Source: Novosphingobium piscinae
GTDB taxonomy: Bacteria > Pseudomonadota > Alphaproteobacteria > Sphingomonadales > Sphingomonadaceae
Length of the DNA: 64,000 bases
Reading direction: 5' to 3'
NCBI RefSeq assembly: GCF_014230355.1
Contig: NZ_JACLAX010000009.1
Span: 1 to 64,000, forward strand
The translations under genes were made by a program, and so were the position numbers. Under the pieces are notes generated by a model. That model saw nothing but the letters and a program-made list of their open reading frames with translations. It was not told the origin of the DNA and did not search any database. Position 1 is the first letter of the stretch; every line of letters begins with the position of its first letter. Shown in pieces: positions 8,546-16,905 of the stretch.

Positions 8546-9052
8546 GTGGCGTCGCTTGAAGAGCGTATCAAGAGGCTGGAAGATCGCGCTGAAATCCAGG
8601 ATTTGGTTGCAGGATACTTCCGTGCTTCCGACGATGACGACTTCGATGTCCTTGCGACCTGCTTCACCCATGACGCCCGTTTCGAAGCTTCTGGTTTCGA
8701 CGATGCTTCTGGCCCTGCGGCAATTGTTGGTCTGATCAGAGCCGCGAGATCTGGCATGGGCCAGACCGTGCATACGCCCAATTACGTGCACATCAGCTTT
8801 ACGGGGCCAGATTCTGCCGACGGGACTGCCTGCGCCCATCTTGAATTAGGCCTTGGTGCCGAAACCTATTTTGGCGCCGTGCGGTACCTCGACAAGTACG
8901 TCCGCGAGGATGGCGTGTGGCGTATCGCTGTACGAGCCATGAAGGTGGTGCACATAGGGCCATGGTCTGAGGCGGGACAGTCGTTGACCTCCGAGCTTAA
9001 TGTCCGTTGGCCTGGGGCTGAGCCTGCACGCAGTGATTTTCCAAGGCTGTAA
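8546..9052 (+). CDS. SnoaL-like / NTF2-fold protein
   Basis: The start is GTG 8546 with AGAGGAGAG at 8531-8539. The 168-residue product has the small alpha+beta cone of the SnoaL/NTF2 superfamily: LEERIKRLEDRAEIQDLVAGYF as the opening helices, FDVLATCFTHDARFEAS, a VHTPNYVHISFTG strand, and VREDGVWRIAVRAMK towards the end. Family members act as cyclases, isomerases, dehydratases or simple binding proteins; the N-terminal helix-helix pattern resembles those often found in steroid and terpenoid catabolic operons. It follows the operator at 8478-8495 and precedes the TonB receptor. A second SnoaL-like protein is encoded after that receptor, so the two may serve related steps. The catalytic role is not known. 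Confidence 0.7.
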   Translation: MASLEERIKRLEDRAEIQDLVAGYFRASDDDDFDVLATCFTHDARFEASGFDDASGPAAIVGLIRAARSGMGQTVHTPNYVHISFTGPDSADGTACAHLELGLGAETYFGAVRYLDKYVREDGVWRIAVRAMKVVHIGPWSEAGQSLTSELNVRWPGAEPARSDFPRL

Positions 9053-9080
9053 GGGCGGCAGATTTTTTTTGCCCAACCAG

Positions 9081-9096
9081 TCAACGTTAATGTTGA
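9081..9096. promoter_or_regulatory. TCAAC-N6-GTTGA operator upstream of the TonB receptor
   Basis: TCAAC at 9081-9085 and GTTGA at 9092-9096 form the same palindromic core as the sites at 2189 and 8478, 40 bp before the receptor start. The right arm overlaps a possible TTGAAC -35 element (9093-9098). Confidence 0.65.
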
Positions 9097-9136
9097 ACCA
9101 CAAGGTGCCGATGAGCGCCAAGACGGGAGAAAAGTG

Positions 9137-11608
9137 ATGAAATTCACCAACCAGCGTGCGCGTTCGTCTGTGTTGTTTGCTGGGGCCTCCTTGGCTGCCT
9201 TGTTGGCCGCTCAGCCTGCAGTGGCCGCAGAGGCGCCGGAGCAGCCTGCCACGCCGCAGGCAAGCGACAGTGCTGATCAAGGTAGTGCCGACGCGATCGT
9301 GGTGACCGCCCGCCGTAAGGCGGAAAAGCTGGCCGATGTCCCAGTCTCGGTAGCCGCGCTCGGTGCCGGTGAGCTGACCGAGCGTCGGATTTTCTCTGAA
9401 TCGGATCTGCAGACCGCTACTCCTGGCCTTACTGTTCGGCAGACCAACTCGTCGAACCAGATCAGTTTTTCGCTGCGTGGTCAGTCGCTGGATGCGTTCT
9501 CGTTCGCCTCGCCTGCGGTGCTGAACTATATCAATGAGTTCAATGCCCAGTCGACGTCTTCCAGCGCGTTCTACGACCTGCAGTCGATCCAGGTCCTGAA
9601 GGGCCCGCAGGGCACACTGTTCGGCCGGAACGCGACTGGTGGCGCGGTGCTCTATGAAACACGCAAGCCCGACGCGAATTTCGGTGGCTATGCCCGTCTC
9701 AGCTACGGCAACTACAATAACGTAGTCGCGGAAGGTGCTATCAATGTGCCTGGCGAGGTCATTTCCGGGCGTGTAGCGGCGCAGTACCAGAAGCGCGACG
9801 GCTATCAGCGGAACCTTCTGCTCGGTACGCGCAACGCGTCGATCGATAACTTCTCGGTGCGTCCTACAATTCAGATCAAGTCCGGTGGATTCACCAATAC
9901 TACAGTCTACCAATATGCCTTCACAGGGGGCGTCAGTGCCGGCCTGCGTGCTACCAACTACTATGGCGTGAACGGCAGTTCGGGCGCCAACACCGATGCC
10001 AAGAACAACTTTGTGAATGGTCAGCCTTACGCTGGGCAACTCGGCTTCGGTCTTCCTTCGGCCACGCTCTATCCTGACGGAATCGCACCCAATCTTGAAT
10101 ATGGAGCACAATTTGCGAAGTTTGGTTTCAGCGGACTGCCGAGCTTCATCAATGCGCAGAAAAACTTCGGCTTTTACGATATTTTCAACAATCAGACCGG
10201 AGCCCATCAGGGGCGCCAGCACCTTCTGACCAACACCACAACATACGAGTGGGACAACAATCTTCAGTTGAAGAACGTGTTCGGCTTCAACCACTCGAAA
10301 TCGCGAGATCGAACTGACGTGGATGGTACGCCGTTCGAGCCGCTCAACATCGGGTTTGATGGCGGCACGTCGGCGACCAATTTCGGCAATCCCAAGATCG
10401 GTGGTCCGGGTGCTGAAGGCTATACTTATGTTCAAAGGCAGCTGTCCGATGAGCTTCAGCTGTCAGGCAAGTCCGGTAGGCTGACCTACATCGGTGGCCT
10501 ATACTACTTTGAAGGCAAAGATGCCCAGCGCCTTCCTCTCGTGTTTGCTCCAGACTACGTCGCTGCTCTTGGCGACAACTTGGGCAGCTTTCTCCGTGAA
10601 TACCAGGTCGTATCAAAATCCAAGGCGGTTTACGCCCAGATGACCTACGCGCTGAGTGATCAGCTGAATGTCACGGGTGGTGCTCGCTACACTTGGGAGC
10701 AGACCAACTACACGCCCGCAAGGCGTACTGCAGGCTTCAATCCTTTCCTCGATGACTTCAACGTTGGGCAGGGAGTCGGGCCGGAGGAGCTGAAGGCCAG
10801 CAAGCCAAGCTGGACGGTTTCTCTGGATTACAAGCCGACCAGCAGTCTCCTCCTGTATATCACGCACCGTGGCTCGTGGCGCACTGGAGGGTTCAACGGC
10901 ACCGCGACGTCGGTGAACTCAGCCGGCAAGACGGTTGGTAATCGCTTCCTGCCTGAGACCACCTACGACTTTGAAGTCGGTGCGAAGTTCAATGGCGAAA
11001 TCGGTACCATGCCAGCTACGCTCAACATCGCTGCCTACGACCAACATATCAGCAATGTCATTCGCGCCGTCTATCTGGGTGTCGCCGCCGTCAGTGGTAA
11101 CGTCGAGAAGGCTCGCGTCACCGGGCTCGAGGCGGATGCATCTCTGCGGGTGTCGCCATGGTTCCAGATTGGCGGGACGCTGGCTTACACCAACGCGCGC
11201 TATACGAAAAACACGGCTATCGTGGGTAACACCGTGGTCAAGTTCGGTCCCTATGGCGACGTGCCTGAATGGACTGGTTCGGCCTACGCCAAGGTGGAGC
11301 ACGAAATTGCCTCGGTTGGTACAGTGTCACTGCGTGGCGATATGTATAGCCAGTCGGCATTCTACTACTCGAATGCCGCGGCAACCATTTTGCCTGGTAC
11401 GCGGATCGACGGATACACTCTGTTCGATCTTCGCGCCGAACTCAGCAATGCTTTCGGAACCGGCGCCACCGTCTCCGCCTATGTCAAAAACCTGACGGAC
11501 AAGAAGTACAATGTGGGCGGTTTCGCACTCGGTGCGGTCAACGCTATCAATTCGGTCCTGCCGGGTCTGCCGCGCATGTACGGCGTGGAAATCAAGTACG
11601 ACTTCTGA
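9137..11608 (+). CDS. TonB-dependent outer-membrane receptor of the terpene cluster
   Basis: The ATG at 9137 has GGGAGA six bases upstream; a GTG three bases earlier is the only near alternative. The 823-residue protein begins with a signal peptide (SSVLFAGASLAALLAAQPAVAAE). Next come a TonB-box-like DAIVVTARRK near residue 55, the plug domain with LTVRQTNSSNQISFSLRGQS and VLKGPQGTLFGRNATGGAV near 155-170, then a 22-strand barrel ending in the aromatic YGVEIKYDF. It resembles the large sphingomonad receptors for plant- or pollutant-derived hydrophobic substrates. Its own operator (9081) and position inside the catabolic operon indicate that it imports the pathway substrate or a related compound. 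No iron-uptake gene is nearby. Substrate identity is inference. Confidence 0.85.
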   Translation: MKFTNQRARSSVLFAGASLAALLAAQPAVAAEAPEQPATPQASDSADQGSADAIVVTARRKAEKLADVPVSVAALGAGELTERRIFSESDLQTATPGLTVRQTNSSNQISFSLRGQSLDAFSFASPAVLNYINEFNAQSTSSSAFYDLQSIQVLKGPQGTLFGRNATGGAVLYETRKPDANFGGYARLSYGNYNNVVAEGAINVPGEVISGRVAAQYQKRDGYQRNLLLGTRNASIDNFSVRPTIQIKSGGFTNTTVYQYAFTGGVSAGLRATNYYGVNGSSGANTDAKNNFVNGQPYAGQLGFGLPSATLYPDGIAPNLEYGAQFAKFGFSGLPSFINAQKNFGFYDIFNNQTGAHQGRQHLLTNTTTYEWDNNLQLKNVFGFNHSKSRDRTDVDGTPFEPLNIGFDGGTSATNFGNPKIGGPGAEGYTYVQRQLSDELQLSGKSGRLTYIGGLYYFEGKDAQRLPLVFAPDYVAALGDNLGSFLREYQVVSKSKAVYAQMTYALSDQLNVTGGARYTWEQTNYTPARRTAGFNPFLDDFNVGQGVGPEELKASKPSWTVSLDYKPTSSLLLYITHRGSWRTGGFNGTATSVNSAGKTVGNRFLPETTYDFEVGAKFNGEIGTMPATLNIAAYDQHISNVIRAVYLGVAAVSGNVEKARVTGLEADASLRVSPWFQIGGTLAYTNARYTKNTAIVGNTVVKFGPYGDVPEWTGSAYAKVEHEIASVGTVSLRGDMYSQSAFYYSNAAATILPGTRIDGYTLFDLRAELSNAFGTGATVSAYVKNLTDKKYNVGGFALGAVNAINSVLPGLPRMYGVEIKYDF

Positions 11609-11695
11609 TCGGCGACCAAGCTGCCCCGTGAGCATCGCGTGACCGCATCAAAGATGCTGCACGGGGCAGGCGTTCAACTGCCAAGGAGAATGACT

Positions 11696-12148
11696 GTGGA
11701 CCCTGTTATTAGGATCGCCGAGGAGCGCGAAATCGAGCGCATCGTATTTGACTACGCCTACTACCTCGACATGAACATGCCGGAAAAAATGATCGAGCTT
11801 TTTACCGAGGAGTGTGAAGTCAGCTATGCCCCAAACTTCGGGGCAACTGGCATTGAGGCCTATGCCAAGACGCTTGACGGGATCGGAACATTCTTCCGCG
11901 CAACGTCGCACCACGTCTCAAACATCGTGATCGACTGGGTGAGCGACACCGAAGTTGTGCTTCGGGCCGCCGTTCTGGCCATTCACCGCTATACCAAGGA
12001 TCGTCCAGATGGCATCCTCTATGGTCAATACCACGATGTCATCGTCAAGCGTGATGGCCAGTGGAAGTTCAAGCGGCGGATTCTCAAGACTACGATGACC
12101 ACCGACTACCACGTCAAGGCGTCGAACCCGATCGGCCGTCTGGAGTAA
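11696..12148 (+). CDS. Second SnoaL-like / NTF2-fold protein
   Basis: AAGGAG at 11683-11688 is correctly spaced for GTG 11696 and too close for the ATG at 11690; the earlier GTG at 11639 has no such site, so 150 residues is the best call. The fold signature is clear: EEREIERIVFDYAYYLD opening helices, MIELFTEECEVSY, GTFFRATSHHVSNIVIDW, and IVKRDGQWKFKRRIL near the C-terminus. The HHVSN segment lies where several SnoaL-like enzymes place polar active-site residues. It is the first gene after the receptor and sits six bases before a crotonase gene, so it is probably co-transcribed with the coenzyme-A part of the pathway. Function beyond the fold is unknown. Confidence 0.7.
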   Translation: MDPVIRIAEEREIERIVFDYAYYLDMNMPEKMIELFTEECEVSYAPNFGATGIEAYAKTLDGIGTFFRATSHHVSNIVIDWVSDTEVVLRAAVLAIHRYTKDRPDGILYGQYHDVIVKRDGQWKFKRRILKTTMTTDYHVKASNPIGRLE

Positions 12149-12154
12149 ATTCAC

Positions 12155-12991
12155 ATGCGAGGCGACTACACCAGCATCCGGATCGAGCATGAGGAGGCAC
12201 TCAGCTGGATCGTGCTGGATCGCCCTGAGGCGGCGAACGCGCTCTCGCCCCAGCTGCTCGACGAGTTTGCAGATGCGCTGGAGCGGCTCAAGCGAGAGGG
12301 CGGTCCCGTCATCGCCATCCGCGGCGAGGGCAGGGGCTTCTGTGCCGGGATGGACCTGTCCAGCTATGGAGCGGGCGACAATGGCCCGGCCGATCCAATG
12401 CTGGACCATGAACGTCTTCGGTCGAACGTCGCGCGCTGGCTGATGATGTGGGACCATCCCAAGCCCGTCATCGCCGCGGTTCATGGCTTCTGCCTTGCTG
12501 CCGCAGCGCAGATGTGCGTCTTCGCGGATATCACTGTCGTCGCGGACGACGTGCGCATTGGCGAGCCGACCATCCCGATCGGCGGCGGCTTCATCGCCCC
12601 CACCTGGGTCAGTCTGGTAGGACCGAAGCGCGCCAAGGAGTTCGCCTTTGTGCCCGGTAACTGGATCGATGGCCCGACAGCCGTCGCCTGGGGATGGGCC
12701 AATCATTGTGTTCCCGCAGCGGACCTGATTCCCGCGGTTCGCTCGCTCGCCCAGCGCGTCGCCATGACCCCGCCCGACGTGCTGCGGCTGAAGAAGCTAT
12801 CCATCAATCGCGCAACCGAGGCAGCAGGTTTCCGCCAGGCGCTGTCCGGGATCGCCGATATCGATGCGCTGCTCCATCTCGCACCCGCAGTGCTCGAGGT
12901 CAGGCAACGCATGAAGGACCAGGGCCTCAAGGCCGTGATCCAGCAATTCAAGGTTGCGCCGACGAGCCCGCTCGTGGCGCCGAAGGAGTAG
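12155..12991 (+). CDS. Enoyl-CoA hydratase/isomerase (crotonase) family protein
   Basis: The 278-residue crotonase has the expected blocks: LDRPEAANALSPQLLDEF at about 20-40, the oxyanion-hole strand GEGRGFCAGMDLSSYG near 60-75, and VIAAVHGFCLAAAAQMCVFADITV near 108-130, followed by RIGEPTIPIGGGFIAP. The second oxyanion Gly region reads LAAAAQ instead of the usual GGG or AGG, and one of the two catalytic glutamates (CEL-type) is replaced by Gln (AAQMC); the glutamate in GEPTIPIG is retained. It may therefore be an isomerase, hydrolase or lyase rather than a classical hydratase. It is translated in a tight operon, six bases after the SnoaL gene and three before another crotonase. Confidence 0.75.
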   Translation: MRGDYTSIRIEHEEALSWIVLDRPEAANALSPQLLDEFADALERLKREGGPVIAIRGEGRGFCAGMDLSSYGAGDNGPADPMLDHERLRSNVARWLMMWDHPKPVIAAVHGFCLAAAAQMCVFADITVVADDVRIGEPTIPIGGGFIAPTWVSLVGPKRAKEFAFVPGNWIDGPTAVAWGWANHCVPAADLIPAVRSLAQRVAMTPPDVLRLKKLSINRATEAAGFRQALSGIADIDALLHLAPAVLEVRQRMKDQGLKAVIQQFKVAPTSPLVAPKE

Positions 12992-12994
12992 TTC

Positions 12995-13765
12995 ATGGCA
13001 GACGTAGAGTTTTCAATCAAAGGGCATGTCGCCCATGTTCGGCTGAACCGCCCGCAGGGTCTCAACGCAATCACCCAGGAGATGGACGACCTGCTGTTCG
13101 ATGCGTGGTCGACGATCAACACCAACCCCGACATCTGGTGCGCCGTCCTGTCCGCCGAAGGCGAGAAGGGCTTTTGTATCGGGGCGGATGTGTCTGGCGG
13201 CGCCGAGCGCAAGGTGCGTATGGCGCTGGGCGGCGGACTTACCGGGATCGGGGGGCCGTTGGTGACACTGCGCAAGCCGCTCATTGCTGCAGTGCAAGGC
13301 TTCTGCGTCGGGGGCGGCTTCGAACTCGCGATGTGCGCGGATATCATCGTCGCTGCTGAAACCGCACAATTCGGCCTGCCCGAAACCAAAGTCGGCATTA
13401 TCGGGGAATGCGGAGTCGTTCACCGTGCGATGCGGCAGTTGCCTCACCACATTGCCATGGGCATGATCCTTACCGGAGAGCGGATCAAAGCTGACGTCGC
13501 CGAAAGGTTCGGGCTGGTCAACGAAGTCGTGCCCTTCGCAGATCTGTCCCAGGCCGCGCAGAAATGGGCGGACAAGATCAACGCCGCATCCCCGCTGGCC
13601 AACCAGGCGGCAAAGGCTGCCGCGCTCGGCCGCCTGGGCCACCCACTCGAAGTCGCTTTGATGACGCGCTTCGAGGAGATCGAGCAGTACGCGGAAAGCC
13701 AAGACAAGCGGGAGGGCGAACTGGCGGGGGCCGAGCGGCGCAAGCCGGTCTGGACCGGTCGCTGA
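12995..13765 (+). CDS. Enoyl-CoA hydratase/isomerase (crotonase) family protein
   Basis: The 256-residue crotonase contains RLNRPQGLNAITQEMDD, GEKGFCIGADVSGG at the first oxyanion loop, and AAVQGFCVGGGFELAMCADIIVAAE, with a Glu (FELAMC) in the first catalytic position and another in GLPETKVGIIGECG at the second. Both acid-base positions are therefore occupied, consistent with hydratase activity on a ring-opened or branched acyl-CoA. The start ATG 12995 lies three bases after the previous stop and the next gene begins after one base, so translation is probably coupled. In the camphor route crotonases are needed for beta-oxidation of the trimethylpimelyl-CoA produced by OTEMO; that placement is inferred. 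Confidence 0.8.
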   Translation: MADVEFSIKGHVAHVRLNRPQGLNAITQEMDDLLFDAWSTINTNPDIWCAVLSAEGEKGFCIGADVSGGAERKVRMALGGGLTGIGGPLVTLRKPLIAAVQGFCVGGGFELAMCADIIVAAETAQFGLPETKVGIIGECGVVHRAMRQLPHHIAMGMILTGERIKADVAERFGLVNEVVPFADLSQAAQKWADKINAASPLANQAAKAAALGRLGHPLEVALMTRFEEIEQYAESQDKREGELAGAERRKPVWTGR

Positions 13766-13766
13766 G

Positions 13767-14297
13767 ATGGCGGTCGATGGCGCGCCCGGATCCGTAGAAA
13801 CCGATATCCGGGTGGAGATCGATCCGGGCCATTTCCGCTCGGTGCTCGGCAACTATCCGACCGGTGTCTGCGTAATCACGGGCATCAACCAGGATGGAGA
13901 AGCTGCCGGCCTGGTGGTTGGATCGTTCACTTCGGTGTCGCTCAACCCGCCGCTCGTCGCGTTCTTCCCCGACCGCTCGTCCAGCAGCTGGCCGCTGGTC
14001 AGGGCCGGTGGGTACTTCTGTGTAAACGTGCTCGCCGAAGACCAGCTGGAGCTTTGCCGCCGGTTCGCTTCACGCGGCGGAGACAAGTTCGCCGGCACGT
14101 CGCACCGCTTGTCCGCCCGCGGCATCCCGCTGCTCGACGATGTCGTTGCCCATATCGAATGCGTTATAGCCGACGAGATCGAAGCAGGCGACCACACGAT
14201 CGTGCTGGGCCGGGTGGAACACCTGGTCGTGGAACGCGCGGCCGGCCCCTTACTGTTTCTGAAGGGCGCCTACGGCCGGTTCACCGAATCAAGCTGA
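13767..14297 (+). CDS. Flavin reductase (HpaC/DIM6-NTAB family)
   Basis: The 176-residue protein has the flavin-reductase fold: FRSVLGNYPTGVCVITGINQDG near residues 20-40, GLVVGSFTSVSLNPPLVAFFPDRSSSSWPLVRAGGYFCVNVLAEDQ near 48-95, and a C-terminal GDHTIVLGRVEHLVVE followed by PLLFLKGAYGRF. These proteins reduce FMN or FAD with NAD(P)H and release it to a partner oxygenase. The two LLM-class monooxygenases at 2231 and 3430 need free FMNH2, so this is their natural partner. In Pseudomonas camphor degradation the equivalent reductase is, as I recall, encoded away from the cluster, so its inclusion here is notable. The gene follows the preceding crotonase with one base between. Confidence 0.8.
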   Translation: MAVDGAPGSVETDIRVEIDPGHFRSVLGNYPTGVCVITGINQDGEAAGLVVGSFTSVSLNPPLVAFFPDRSSSSWPLVRAGGYFCVNVLAEDQLELCRRFASRGGDKFAGTSHRLSARGIPLLDDVVAHIECVIADEIEAGDHTIVLGRVEHLVVERAAGPLLFLKGAYGRFTESS

Positions 14298-14303
14298 CAG
14301 ACA

Positions 14304-15101
14304 TTGTCTGCCGATCTGCACCACTATCCGCCCAATCCCGACTACGGGGGGGGCGTGTTCCGGCGGCGGATAGCCTATGAGCGCAAGGCGTGCGGGGCAC
14401 AGATCTCCCTTCTCGACGAGTATCACGACATGGCCATGGCCATCGTCCTGGCGGAGGGTGTCATCTCTGACGTGCGAGCCAGAATGGACCGGTACCCCAA
14501 GACTAGCTGCCAAGGCGCCATGGCTGCGCTTGGAATGCTGAAGGCGCAGCCGGCGGCAGCCGCTCTCGGTTCGCTTTCAGCTTTAGATCGCAGCAGCCAT
14601 TGCACCCACCTTGTGGACCTCGCCCGGCTCTGTCTCGGTTGGCTACTTCGCGACGAACCCGACGCGGTGATCGAGGTGGCCCTGACCGATCGTGACCCGG
14701 GTGGCTGCCAGCGGCTTGACGTCAGGAAGAACGGAACGGTTGTTGTCGCCTGGGTGCTTCAGGACGAGATCTTGGCAGAGCCTAGAGCGTATCAGGGGCA
14801 AAGCCTCTTTGGTGGGTTCTCGCGGTGGGTCACGGAGCAGTTCGATGCAGCCGAAGCGGAGCTGTGGCGGATCGCCCAGATGGCGGTCTTCGTCGCGCGC
14901 GGACGAGCCTATATCGTCGACAGCCCGGTGCCGCGCCGGGTGTCAGAGGAGCCTCTGCGGCGCGGTGCCTGCTACAGCTTCAGCGGAGCCCGGTTCGAGA
15001 CCGCTTACGACAACATGGACTACGTGCGCGACATGAGCGACGGGCTGCCGCCGCTGGAGGCGGCGACGTCGCCCTGTGCGAGAGAAGGGGAAGCGCAATG
15101 A
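14304..15101 (+). CDS. DUF2889-family protein
   Basis: The open frame gives 265 residues from a TTG at 14304, seven bases after the flavin-reductase stop. No strong ribosome-binding site is visible, so reinitiation is likely. I recognise the DUF2889 pattern: YGGGVFRRRIAYERK, an early acidic DEYHDMAMAIV block in which a His-Asp pair sits in a beta-strand, KTSCQGAMAALGML, and SSHCTHLVDLARLCLGWLL with a conserved Cys-Thr-His. The biochemical function of the family is unknown. It overlaps the ribB-like gene by four bases (ATGA at 15098-15101) and follows a flavin reductase, so a role linked to flavin cofactor or the flavoenzymes of the cluster is plausible. That role is inference only. Confidence 0.65.
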   Translation: MSADLHHYPPNPDYGGGVFRRRIAYERKACGAQISLLDEYHDMAMAIVLAEGVISDVRARMDRYPKTSCQGAMAALGMLKAQPAAAALGSLSALDRSSHCTHLVDLARLCLGWLLRDEPDAVIEVALTDRDPGGCQRLDVRKNGTVVVAWVLQDEILAEPRAYQGQSLFGGFSRWVTEQFDAAEAELWRIAQMAVFVARGRAYIVDSPVPRRVSEEPLRRGACYSFSGARFETAYDNMDYVRDMSDGLPPLEAATSPCAREGEAQ

Positions 15102-16198
15102 CCGCAATCGCCAGCATCGACGACATCATCGACGAGGCGCGCAATGCGCGACCGTTCATTCTGGTCGATGCCGACGACCGTGAGAACGAAGGCGACATCA
15201 TCGTTCCCGCCCAGTTCGCAACGCCCGACCGGATCAACCAGATGGCCATCCACGCGCGGGGCCTCATCTGCCTGGCGATAACGGCACAGCGCGCAAGCGA
15301 GCTGGAACTGCCCTTCATGTCGAGCGACAACCGGTCTGGGCATGGAACGGCGTTCACGGTGTCGATCGAAGCTCGGGAAGGGGTGACTACCGGGATCTCG
15401 GCCTATGATCGTGCGCGGACGATTTCTGTCGCGGTGAATGCCGCTTGCGGACCACAGGATCTCGTTTCACCCGGCCATGTGTTCCCGCTGGTTGCCCGCG
15501 ACGGCGGCGTGCTGGTAAGAGCCGGGCATACCGAGGCAGCCGTGGACATCGCCCGCTTGGCGGGGCTGATCCCGGCGGGGGTGATCTGCGAAGTCATGAA
15601 CCCTGACGGGACAATGGCCCGCTTGTCCGATCTTGTTCCGTTTGCCGAAAAGCACGAGATGAAGATCGGCACGATTGCCGACCTAATCGCGTGGCGCCGG
15701 CGGACCGAATCCCTTGTCGAACGGGTCGCCAGTGGCCCTTTCGAAAGCCACTATGGCGATAGCTGGACCATTCACGTTTACCGCGACCGGGTCGACCAGG
15801 CAGAACACGTCGCTCTGGTGCGCGGCGCGATCAGTCCGGGGTGCGACACACTCGTCCGCGTTCACCAGTTCGATCTCACCGCGGACTTGCTGGGCTATCG
15901 CAACGCGCACCCCGATTATGTTCCTTCAGCGCTTCGCCAAATGGCCCAGCATCACGGTCCTGCAGTGGCGGTTTTTGTCCAGGACCCCGACCGCTCGTCA
16001 ATCTCGCGCCGCGTGCTTGGCGGGCGGGGCGAATATGCGCGCGTGTCCAGCGAACGCGATTACGGCATCGGTGCGCAGATTCTAAAGGATCTCGGCGTCG
16101 GCCGGATGGCTCTACTCACCTCCAGTCGCCGCAAGATGGCGGCGCTGGAAGGATTCGGGCTGGAGGTGGTCGACCGCCGGGCGATAATCGGGAGCTGA
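15098..16198 (+). CDS. ribB: 3,4-dihydroxy-2-butanone-4-phosphate synthase with degenerate GTP cyclohydrolase II domain
   Basis: ATG 15098 overlaps the preceding stop as ATGA and has a GA-rich Shine-Dalgarno (GAGAAGGGG). Residues 1-205 form a complete DHBP synthase: DADDRENEGD near 24-33, HARGLICLAIT, GHGTAFTVSIEAREGVTTG, SPGHVFPL and GHTEAAVDIARLAGL. This domain makes the four-carbon riboflavin precursor from ribulose 5-phosphate. The remaining 160 residues align in order with GTP cyclohydrolase II but lack its zinc cysteines: the usual HSEC and CDCG segments are replaced by RVHQFDLTADLLGYRN. Only the tail ERDYGIGAQILKDLG and LLTSSRRKMAALEG is well kept. The protein is thus RibB with a dead or repurposed RibA half. 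Its place beside a flavin reductase suggests extra flavin synthesis for the monooxygenases. Confidence 0.85.
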   Translation: MTAIASIDDIIDEARNARPFILVDADDRENEGDIIVPAQFATPDRINQMAIHARGLICLAITAQRASELELPFMSSDNRSGHGTAFTVSIEAREGVTTGISAYDRARTISVAVNAACGPQDLVSPGHVFPLVARDGGVLVRAGHTEAAVDIARLAGLIPAGVICEVMNPDGTMARLSDLVPFAEKHEMKIGTIADLIAWRRRTESLVERVASGPFESHYGDSWTIHVYRDRVDQAEHVALVRGAISPGCDTLVRVHQFDLTADLLGYRNAHPDYVPSALRQMAQHHGPAVAVFVQDPDRSSISRRVLGGRGEYARVSSERDYGIGAQILKDLGVGRMALLTSSRRKMAALEGFGLEVVDRRAIIGS

Positions 16199-16235
16199 CG
16201 TTCTGTCTGGACCTGCCTTGTCATCGCTGCCCGAG

Positions 16236-16904
16236 ATGGATAGGCCACAGCACATGGCAACGACCAGCAACATATCCAAACGCCGCAAGTCTGCACTTGA
16301 AGAAGGCAGTGCCGACTATCTGGCCAAACGCGCGGAACTGGTCGAGATCGCGGGCCGGCAGTTCAAAGTTCACGGCTTCAAGGCAACAACGCTGGCCGAA
16401 ATTGGCCACAAGGCAGGACTCGATCGCGCCACTGTGTATTACTACTTTGGCAGCAAGGAAGAACTGTTCCGCGAGTGCCTCAGGGTCGGCGTGGAAGCGA
16501 ATATTGCCGCATGCGAGGCCATTTTTGCGGACAAAACGCTCGAGCCGGCACAGAAGCTGAGGTCAGTGATAACCCAGCTGATGTCCGCCTACGACCAATA
16601 CTATCCCCACATGTACGTCTACATTCAGGAGGAAATGAGCCGGATCACGAGCGAAAAGAGTGCCTGGGCTCAACGCATCGTGACCAAGACCCGCACCTTT
16701 GAACGAATTGTGTTAAGCCTGATCAGCGAATTGATCAGCAGTGGGGAGATGCGTAGCGACATCGCAGTTTCGGTGGCGGCCAATGCCGTGTTCGGCATGC
16801 TCAATTGGACGCATCGATGGTATCAACCCGGCGGTGCGCATTCGGCGCCCGAGATATCCGACGCTTTCTGCGAGATATTCTTCAGCGGGATGCAAAAGCG
16901 GTAA
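16236..16904 (+). CDS. TetR-family transcriptional regulator
   Basis: A TetR N-terminal HTH is evident: AELVEIAGRQFKVHGFKATTLAEIGHKAGLDRATVYYYFGSKEELFRECL near residues 32-80, followed by a helical ligand-binding domain. Three in-frame starts (TTG 16218, ATG 16236, ATG 16254) lack strong ribosome-binding sites; I used the first ATG. The gene is the last of the rightward operon and its stop faces the stop of the acyl-CoA ligase, one base apart. It is a good candidate for the repressor that binds TCAAC-N6-GTTGA at 2189, 8478, 9081 and 18604, possibly released by a CoA thioester or the terpene substrate. The second TetR (20481) is the better candidate for the other palindrome. Pairing is inference. 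Confidence 0.8.
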   Translation: MDRPQHMATTSNISKRRKSALEEGSADYLAKRAELVEIAGRQFKVHGFKATTLAEIGHKAGLDRATVYYYFGSKEELFRECLRVGVEANIAACEAIFADKTLEPAQKLRSVITQLMSAYDQYYPHMYVYIQEEMSRITSEKSAWAQRIVTKTRTFERIVLSLISELISSGEMRSDIAVSVAANAVFGMLNWTHRWYQPGGAHSAPEISDAFCEIFFSGMQKR

Positions 16905-16905
16905 C

